Assembly (NCBI GenBank): GCA_034658655.1
Contig: JAYEFQ010000153.1
Location: forward strand, 1-30,439
Source of the DNA: JAQIBY01 sp034658655
GTDB taxonomy: Bacteria > Bacteroidota > Bacteroidia > Bacteroidales > ML635J-15
Direction of reading: 5' to 3'
DNA length: 30,439 nucleotides
The position numbers and the translations under genes are program-made. Below the pieces are notes generated by a model, which saw only the letters and a program-made list of their open reading frames with translations, was not told the DNA's origin and ran no database searches. Positions 22,897 to 30,439 of this stretch are shown one piece after another. The first letter of the stretch is position 1; each line of letters opens with the position of its first letter.

Positions 22897-25800
22897 TTAA
22901 TAGATTAATGTAATAGTTCCTTTGTATGTGTTGTCGTCAAGTGATATAACATATACATAATTACCCATTGGAAGCAGTTTTCCATTGTGTTTGCCGTCCC
23001 ATTGATTTGTAACATCGTAATACGCATTGCCAGTCCCTTCAAAGTGATATATCTGACTTCCCCAACGATTAAAGATATTTACATTTACCGATTCAAATGC
23101 TTGTATTCCATCAATTTTCCATGTGTCATTGTAGCCGTCGCTGTTTGGTGTAATTACATTGAAAATTTCTAATTCAGGGATTTGCTCTGGATTTACGATG
23201 ATGGATATACTATCTGTATCAGGACAGTAAGAATCAATACTGTAGATAATCTGATGTTCTCCGATGCCTGCGTTTGATGGATCAAATAATCCGAGTTCAT
23301 CGACTCCATTTCCTGCCCAAATTCCATCGGAATCTGTTGTCTCAAGCTGAATAGGCTCGTCATCGAGAAACAAGGCATCTACAAGAGTGATTTCTGCATT
23401 TGCTCTCGGATAAACTGTGAAAACTACGGTGTCAGCATCTCCACAAAGTTCGTTAGAATAATATATGATTTGATGGGCTCCTTCTTCTGCCATTGCAGGA
23501 TCAAATGTTCCTGCAATGCTGTCTGTAATTCCATTTCCTGACCAAACTCCGCCTTCACTGTTAGCTGTTAATGTTATTATCGGATCGTCAATGCAATGTT
23601 TTACTTCAGCTTTGATTGTCGCATCAAAGTTTTCAAGGACAGATACTGTAATTTGATCGGTATCACCACAATCTCCAGTGATGGTGTAAGTGATAATGTG
23701 ATCTCCTATACCCGCAACTTCTGGGTCGAAAAAGCCTGTGTTTGAATCAATTCCTGTTCCGCTCCAAGTTCCGCCGGATTCTGCCGCAGTAATTACTACC
23801 GGACTGTCACCTTCACAGAAAGGGTCAACCGGATTGATTGTTGCATCAGCTGCCGGATTTACTGTAATTGTAATATTGTCTGTGTCTCCGCAATCGCCAT
23901 CGTAATTGTAAGTAATATCGTGATTTCCTGGACCTGCAGTCATAGGGTCGAAAATACCGTTGTCAGTATCGGTAATTCCGTCTCCACTCCAAACACCGCC
24001 TTCATCAGCAGCACTCAAAGTAATTGCTGCGTCATTTTCGCAAAGCGGATCGACAGTGGTGATTGTAGCATCAAAGTTTTCAAGGACAGATACTGTAATT
24101 TGATCGGTATCACCACAATCTCCAGTGATGGTGTAAGTGATAATGTGATTTCCTATACCCGCAACTTCTGGGTCGAAAAAGCCTGTGTTTGAATCAATTC
24201 CTGTTCCGCTCCAAGTTCCGCCAGATTCTGCTGCAGTAATTACTACCGGACTGTCACCTTCACAGAAAGGGTCAACCGGATTGATTGTTGCATCAGCTGC
24301 CGGAATAATATTTACGGTAACGTTTTGGCAAACGGTTGAGTCGCAGTTGTTTGCATATTGTCCGTAATAAGTTGTTGTTGTTGTTGGGGTTTCAATTTCG
24401 AGCGGATTTCCACTTCCAACATAAGTTCCTTCGCAAGCATCTGTGTACCAGTTTACGGTTTCTCCTGAGCCACCTTCGAGGCTTAGATTCATTGTGCCGG
24501 AATTATCGGAGCAAATATTGTTTATGTCAACAGTCGCATTGGTTGGTGGTGTTGGTAATGCGATGACAGAAACATCGACAGAAACACAGTTTGAAATTCC
24601 ACATGATGATTCGTATCGAGCAAAATATGTTTTTGAGTTGTTGGGTGATTCAATGCTGAGCGGATTTCCTGTTCCAACGGGAGTTCCACCACATGAGTCG
24701 CTGTACCATGCAACGGTTGTTCCTTCGCCACCAGTGATGCTGAGGGAAATATTTCCGTCATCGTTTGCACAGACTTCGGGATAATCAACTTCAGCAAGGG
24801 TAGGATCTGTTGGAGAATCGATGATGTTGATTAGGATTGATTCGCAATCAGAAGCTCCACAGCTGTTTTCCCAACGTGCAAAATATTCCGTTGTTACAGC
24901 GGGAGATTCAATAATTAATGGATTTGTATTGCCAATTTGTGTTGTTCCACATGCATCGGCATACCAAACGAGTTCATCTCCACTTCCACCTACGGCAGAT
25001 AATGTGATGTCTCCTGTATTATTAAAGCAAATGTTGTTGGCATCTGAAGAAATGTGGGTTGGCACCTGCGGTAATTCCAGCACATTAACTGTGACAAATT
25101 CACAAGATGATACGCCACATGTATTTTCCCATCGAGCAAAATAAGTTATCGTACTTTCCGGCGAAGCAATTGTCAACGGATTTCCGGTTCCAATTGCAGT
25201 TCCACCACAGGCATTAGTGTACCAATGTATTTCATCACCTGATCCACCATTTACCGATAAATTAATATTTTCTGCATCATCTGTACAGAAATCATTACGA
25301 TCAGAAATTGCCTCAGATGGAGCGCTTGGTAGCGGATTTACATTGACTGTATGTTCCACGCAACTTGTTGCACCACAGGCATTTTCCCAACGTGCGTAGT
25401 AAGTTGTAGTTACATCAGGAGATGGCATTGATAATGGATTTCCAATTCCCACCGAGCCGACACCACAACTGCCCGAGAACCATTGCACTTGGTTTCCGCT
25501 TCCTCCGTTAATGGAAAGTTCAATATTTCCGCTATGATCGGCGCAAAAGTCATTAATATCGGATTCTGCACTTGTTGGAATGACTGGTGGTTCAGCTACT
25601 GTGATGTCTTTTGAAGCGCAATCAGAAGCTCCACAGCTGTTTTCCCATCTGGCAAAATAAGTTGTTGAGTTTGTTGGTGTGTTGATATTTAGTACATTTC
25701 CTGTTCCTATTTCATTTCCACCACAGACATCATCAAACCATCTAACAATGTCGCCACTACCAGCAGATACGGATAGATTCATTGTTCCGGCATCATCTTC

Positions 25801-28800
25801 ACAGAAATTATTCATGTCAGAGGAGATTAACACCGGAGCTGTTGGTAATTCATTGATTGTGATTGTAAAAATGTCTGAAACTTCTTCAGTTGAACACGCA
25901 TTTTCACCACTAACAGTTAGTGTAAGGGTAACCGTGCTTCCTGTATCTGAAGCATCAGAAAGATAAGTCGGAGTGATGGTTGTTTCATTTGAAAGTGTTC
26001 CGTTTCCATTGTGTGTCCATAGTATGCTTCCGTTTGCAGCACTTGCTCCAGAAACGATGACTTGTTCCTCAGGGCAAATGGTTTCACTACCACCCGCAGA
26101 AGCGGTTGGTTGAGGATCGACTGTTACAGAATAAGTTGCTGTTGCAGTTTGCGGAGCGCATGTATTTGTACTGGTTACGGTCATAGTGAGTGTTACGGTG
26201 CTTCCTTCATCTGCCGGATCGGCATTATATGTTGGGGTAAGTGTTGTTGCATCGGTGAGTGAACCGCTTCCGTTGTCAGTCCATGCAATGCTACCATTAC
26301 TAGCTGTTGCGCCCGAAACCGTTGCATTTCCATTTGAGCAAATAGTTTCGCTGCCACCTGCAGATGCGGTTGGTTGGGCATCGACAATGACAGAATAAGT
26401 TGCTGTTGCAGTTTGCGGCGCGCATGTATTTGTACTGGTTACTGTCATTGTAAGAGTAACGGTGCTTCCTTCATCTGCCGGATCGGCATTATATGTTGGG
26501 GTAAGTGTTGTTGCATCAGAAAGAATTCCGCTTCCGTCATGTGTCCATGTAATGCTACCATTACTAGCTGTTGCGCCAGAAACCGTTGCATTTCCATTTG
26601 AGCAAATAGTTTCGCTGCCACCCGCAGAGGCTGTTGGTTGAGCATCGACTGTTACAGAATAAGTTGCTGTTGCAGTTTGCGGAGCGCATGTATTTGTACT
26701 GGTTACGGTCATAGTGAGTGTTACGGTGCTTCCTTCATCTGCCGGATCGGCATTATATGTTGGGGTAAGTGTTGTTGCATCNNNNNNNNNNNNNNNNNNN
26801 NNNNNNNNNNNNNNNNNNNNNNNNNNNNNNNNNNNNNNNNNNNNNNNNNNNNNNNNNNNNNNNNNNNNNNNNNNNNNNNNNCAGAATAAGTTGCTGTTGC
26901 AGTTTGCGGAGCGCATGTATTTGTACTGGTTACGGTCATAGTGAGTGTTACGGTGCTTCCTTCATCTGCCGGATCGGCATTATATGTTGGGGTAAGTGTT
27001 GTTGCATCAGAAAGAATTCCGTTTCCGTCATGTGTCCATGTAATGCTACCATTACTAGCTGTTGCGCCCGAAACCGTTGCATTTCCATTTGAGCAAATAG
27101 TTTCGCTGCCACCCGCAGAGGCTGTTGGTTGAGGATCGACTGTTACAGAATAAGTTGCTGTTGCAGTACCACAGTTATTACTGGTGACGGTCATGGTAAG
27201 CGTAACCGTACTGCCTTCATCTCCTGATGCTGTCGTGTAAATCGGGGTTAAAGTGGTTGTTCCTGATAAACTTCCTGCACCATCATGTGTCCATGAAATA
27301 TCTCCATAATCTGCTGAAGCACCGCTTACCGTGGCTGATTCATTAGAACAGATTGTTTCATTGCCACCCGCTGAGGCTGTGGGTAAGGGGTCAATAGTTA
27401 CAGTAATTATATTTGAATATTTATTTCCACAATCATCTGTTGCTTCTCTACGATAGCAGGTTGTTTGTGCAATAGCCGAAGAAAAACTCAATGTTGCTGA
27501 TGTTTCACCACTTATATTTGACCAACCACCTGTACAATCGGCTTGTTCTTGCCATTGATAATTAACTGTTCCTATTCCACCAAAAGCTGAAGTTTCATCA
27601 GTTAAACCGGAAGGTGTATCACCATCGCATACATTCTGATCTGAGCCTATTGTTCCTGCATTTAATGGAGCAATGGTTACAGTTACCTGATCAGTAGCGG
27701 TACTTCCATCGCTTGTTGTAGCTGTAACGTAATAAGTGGTTGTGCTTACCGGAGTAACTGTAATATCGGTTCCGGTTTCGCCGGTACTCCAAGTATAATA
27801 TCCACAACCTGAAGCAACAGAAAGATCAGCAGAGCCCCCGGAGCATATACTTTGATCAGTAGAAGCCGTTACAGAAGGAGTTGGCGTAGTGGTTATGGAC
27901 CAACTGTTTAATTCAGGACTTTGTCCAGTGGAAGTGCTGGTATAGCGTATATCTGCAACAATATAGAGTGTTGCATAAGTAGTTGTATTTAATCCACTAA
28001 TATCAACTATATTTGCATCAAATCCGGTGCTGTTCCCTGCAAGAGCACCATCAGGAATAATTGTTGGAGTTCCTGAATTATCATAATATAAATGAATTTT
28101 AATATCACCATAAGTTTCGTCATCATCCCACCTCAGTTCTTCGTAATTTGAAGCACATTGGAAATCTGCAAATTTTATTGCAGGAGATTGTATAGTATTC
28201 ACAAAATCAGTAAAAGTACCTTGTAATCTTGGAGCGGTAGAAGATCCATTATCAGCTTGGCTAACGCATCCATTGTCATATTCAGTAGCATCATCATCAC
28301 AAAGAATTGTTAATGCATTGTTTTCATTCCATCCGGCTCTGCTTATTACTTCTTCTACTACATTATCTACACCAGATATAGAATGAGTGCCTCCAGAGGT
28401 AAAGTCCATAGACCAGTCAACAACATTTGTTGTTTTAGTATATGTATCTAAAGTAGTAGATAAAACAGGGGCATTATCTGTGTCGTAAGCAGTAAGGTCA
28501 ATATCAACAATCGCTGCATCAAAAGTTGGGCAACCATCATTATCATCTAAAGAATAAGTAGCTGAAATAATATCAGCATTATTTGGAATAGGTACATTTG
28601 TAAATCGTGTGCCATTATGAATATCTGCCGGGGTACCGTTTCCAATATTCTCATCTTGATACCCTATTGTCATGAAATTTACTGAAGGATACCATCCCGT
28701 ACCTTCTTTGCAACCATCATCTGTACCGGCACGCATGTCAAAGCTACCTATACCTGAAAAAATATAGTCAGTATTATTGCCATTTGTTGAATAATCTATA

Positions 28801-29753
28801 TAATTTCCTGTAAAAGTTCCTTCTGTAAATTGAGTTTCTGCAGTTTGGTGCCATCCATAATCAGTACTAGTGCTATTATAAGTAAATGTCCAGTTTTGTG
28901 ATGACCAGCTTCCCCATGTTGCCCCACTATCATCAGAAGCTTTTGCTCTGACATAATATACTACACCTTCTGTAGTGGGTAATGCAGGCGCGAGATTGTC
29001 ACAATAAATGTCGTATTTAATTCCGGAAGTATAAGTTCCTAATATTGTTTGGGTATAAGAAGTTCCAGAAAAATCATCTTTTGTATTGATTTCGAGATAA
29101 TATGCATCGTAACCACCAGTATTAGTAGATGATAATGCAAAAACAGGCATGGTAGCTGTACGGATATTATTAAAATATACTGAAGCATTATTATCCGAGG
29201 TATTATAAAATGTGGGAAATAAAGGAGGTGCTAATATATTTATTGTATAATCATGAACTTCGCCATCAAAACTTGTTTCACAAGAAGTTGGATCTGCATT
29301 ATATTTAGCTGAAACCCTCATTATTGTTGAGCCAATAGATGCACCTGCAGGTATAGTAATGTTGTATGGTGATGCAGAAGTAGCTCCATTAGAAACATTT
29401 GTTGCACTTACCATATCATATTCTTCTCCTGCATCGGTAAAGTCATTGTTATTATTCCAGTCAATCCACACAATACTATGTACGGTATAATCTCCATCAG
29501 TTTCTACATTTACTGTTAAATTATAAGAATTGCCAATAGAAACATCAGTTGATTGAGCTGTGAAATCTTCGTAGCCAACATCTTTTGGGTTGTTTAGATC
29601 TGTATTATCAATTGTGTTAAAAATAACACGAGTTACTCCAGTATTCCAGTCAAGATTTCCATTAGAAGCACACTGAGAGTATAGATTATTATTGGCAAAA
29701 AGAAGAACTGCTATTGTAATAATTGATAATAATGATGGTAGTATTTTTTTCAT
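22897..29753 (-). CDS. Giant SprB-like repetitive adhesin with T9SS type B domain, interrupted by an assembly gap
   Basis: This is one gene read as two frames on either side of 100 N. About 957 residues lie before the gap and 1295 after it. A signal peptide (MKKILPSLLSIITIAVLLFA) comes first, then a GEVED-type domain (about 70-172, ending GEVHDYTINI). Next is a region of beta-sandwich type up to about residue 620. Three families of Ig-like repeats follow: 88-residue units (ASAGGSETIC), six Cys-rich 86-residue units (YFARWENSCG) and five 74-75-residue units (GGTWSGTGI then FDP). The last 95 or so residues are the gliding-motility-associated type B domain (VITPNSDGYNDTWKI, NRWGSQIY, WDGKHNGKLLPMGNYVYVI). 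It is exported by T9SS and displayed on the surface, for adhesion or gliding. The two SprF genes follow. Confidence 0.9.
23190..24302 (-). repeat. Five 74-75-residue repeats near the adhesin C-terminus
   Basis: Each unit has a Cys near the start in most copies, then GG-x-W-S-G-x-G-I, FDP, G-x-H-x-I-x-Y and C-G-D-x-D. Two-unit blocks are duplicated at DNA level: 23621-23857 and 24068-24304 differ at about three of 237 bases, period 447. Confidence 0.85.
24303..25852 (-). repeat. Six 86-residue Cys-rich repeats of the adhesin
   Basis: Each unit has an N-x-x-C near the start, GGSG, a W-Y/F-x-x-x-C-G, GNPL, a T-x-Y-F-A-R-W-E-N segment and paired cysteines (C-G-x-S-x-C). They have diverged in DNA, so they are older than the 88-residue array. 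The four cysteines could form disulfides outside the cell. Confidence 0.85.
25855..27411 (-). repeat. Array of 88-residue (264-bp) Ig-like repeats of the adhesin, collapsed by the gap
   Basis: The block beginning CAGAATAAGTTGCTGTTGCA starts at 26127, 26391, 26655, 26882 and 27146, exactly 264 bases apart except across the N run (227). The central copies are almost identical, and the outer ones are diverged. Confidence 0.9.
26782..26881. other. Assembly gap of 100 N
   Basis: The run of exactly 100 N is a placeholder. The reading frames on the two sides disagree, so the true length is not 100. It lies inside near-identical 264-bp repeats, which short reads cannot span. Confidence 0.97.
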
Positions 29754-29799
29754 AATAGTTAGATTTATTCACAATTATAGAAAATTATTGATGACTTTT

Positions 29800-30201
29800 T
29801 TATCCTCTGAAACGATAATAAATTTTATTTTGGATTTCTACAAAATTAATGGATGCTGGATTTAATGTCCTTATCAAAGATTTTGTTTTTTGCGTATTGT
29901 TCTTTGTTTTTAGCTCTGTTCTTTTGTTATTTAGCGGATTAATTGGATTTCCTGCTTTGTCAATTACATGAGCCACCCGTTCATCCGTAAAGGGAACCAA
30001 ACGCATATCTGGTTTGTAAGCCGAATCCTCTGGTAAGGACTGATAATACTTGCTATAAAGGAACTCATCCAATTCAGGATATACAGAAACTTCTTTTTCT
30101 GCTTTTTGTTCTTGGTAAAAATTTGTTTTCGCAATTTGTGCTGATAGTACTGAAAATGCTAGCAATGCTAGCAATGTACTAGTTAGTTTAATTTTTTTCA
30201 T
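29800..30201 (-). CDS. Small secreted protein upstream of the giant adhesin
   Basis: The 133 residues begin with a signal peptide (MKKIKLTSTLLALLAFSVLS, cleavage likely after LSA). The mature part is polar, with YPELDEFLYSKYYQSLPEDS and DKAGNPINPLNNKR, and has no cysteine or membrane segment. I do not recognise a family. It lies 46 bases before the adhesin gene on the same strand, behind a good -7 promoter element, so it is probably the first gene of the operon with the adhesin and the two SprF genes. A periplasmic or surface accessory role is only a guess. The signal peptide coding part contains a short duplication (GCTAGCATT twice). Confidence 0.7.
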   Translation of the reverse strand: MKKIKLTSTLLALLAFSVLSAQIAKTNFYQEQKAEKEVSVYPELDEFLYSKYYQSLPEDSAYKPDMRLVPFTDERVAHVIDKAGNPINPLNNKRTELKTKNNTQKTKSLIRTLNPASINFVEIQNKIYYRFRG

Positions 30202-30231
30202 AATACTTTCCTATCCCTAGTTTTAATGTTA

Positions 30232-30239
30232 CAAATATA
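30232..30239 (-). promoter_or_regulatory. Bacteroidota -7 promoter element of the adhesin operon
   Basis: Minus-strand TATATTTG fits TAnnTTTG exactly. A TTG at 30262-30264, 22 bases upstream, could serve as the -33 part. It lies about 30 bases before the ATG at 30201. Confidence 0.55.
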
Positions 30240-30342
30240 CTAAAAAAGTTGTAACTTCTGACAATTAATTGGCAGTATCATTTGTTTCATTGTTTTGTGC
30301 TATAGAAAAACCGGTTCTACTACCATTTTAATGGGTAAAGAT

Positions 30343-30438
30343 TTAAGCCCCATGGAAAAATAAGATAGCACTTCTAAAGTTTTTGAATTTTCGATAACCT
30401 CTGGAAGCTATTTTTATTTCTTGGATTTTACCATTAAA
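30343..30438 (-). pseudogene. C-terminal end of a transposase, cut by the window edge
   Basis: The frame enters from the right edge and reads FNGKIQEIKIASRGYRKF, then KNFRSAILFFHGA and TAA at 30343-30345. The N-G-K-I-Q start, the R-G-Y/F-R-x-F and the final I-L-F-F-x-G resemble the C-terminus of ISL3-type transposases of Bacteroidota. Whether the gene is whole cannot be told, because only 31 codons are visible. The element end probably lies between here and about 30270. Confidence 0.55.
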
Positions 30439-30439
30439 T

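Noticed and set aside
23920..27132. Many plus-strand open frames over the adhesin, some rich in cysteine
   Set aside because: They are antisense shadows of the repeats. Their sequence repeats with the same period and they have no start signals.
23190..27411. Regular repeats that could suggest a CRISPR array
   Set aside because: The 222-264-bp repeats are in frame and encode Ig-like domains of the adhesin, with no spacers.

Overview
The window is AT-rich DNA from a member of the Bacteroidota, probably an anaerobic or fermentative one. The evidence is a very long adhesin with a type IX secretion system (T9SS) type B C-terminal domain next to two PorP/SprF genes, two T9SS type A C-terminal domains, a BtuG-like surface propeller beside BtuB, and several sites of the Bacteroidota -7 promoter form TAnnTTTG. 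No rRNA, tRNA, CRISPR array or phage module was seen.

Layout. (1) 1-552: the tail of a small TM1266-like (ACT-fold) protein, then an Rrf2 regulator with three cysteines. (2) 5434-641, minus strand: a vitamin B12 uptake operon. A promoter and a cobalamin riboswitch precede a T9SS-exported surface protein, a BtuB-type TonB-dependent receptor and a BtuG-type propeller lipoprotein, with almost no space between the genes. (3) 5477-8516: a terminator, the beheaded 3' end of a T9SS cargo gene, an apparently intact IS1634-type element and a heavily damaged IS4-family transposase. (4) 8553-10022: an MltF-like lytic transglycosylase. (5) 10320-16386, plus strand: a TPR protein whose best start is cut off by an in-frame stop, a DUF4268 protein overlapping cutC, then a fused citrate-lyase-type gamma-beta subunit (CitD-CitE), the alpha subunit (CitF), a corrinoid adenosyltransferase and a macrodomain hydrolase. 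(6) 19840-16582, minus strand: an unrecognised three-gene envelope operon made of an inner-membrane coiled-coil protein, a secreted protein with an outer-membrane-like C-terminus, and an OmpA-domain lipoprotein. (7) 19952-20780: an IS66 remnant and a roughly 309-bp MITE-like element with elaborate inverted repeats. (8) 30201-21011, minus strand: a small secreted protein, a giant repetitive SprB-like adhesin broken by a 100-N assembly gap, and two SprF paralogues. (9) 30343-30439: the last codons of another transposase.

How the parts relate. B12 appears twice: the riboswitch-controlled surface uptake operon, and the adenosyltransferase directly behind the citrate-lyase-type genes. The second placement would fit a citramalate lyase in the adenosylcobalamin-dependent methylaspartate route of glutamate fermentation, but that is inference. 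T9SS export also recurs: the B12 operon's first gene, the truncated cargo gene and the giant adhesin all carry T9SS sorting domains. The main candidates for something undescribed are the T9SS-displayed member of the B12 operon, the three-gene envelope operon with a possible AUA start, the CitD-CitE fusion, and the MITE-like element at 20472-20780.
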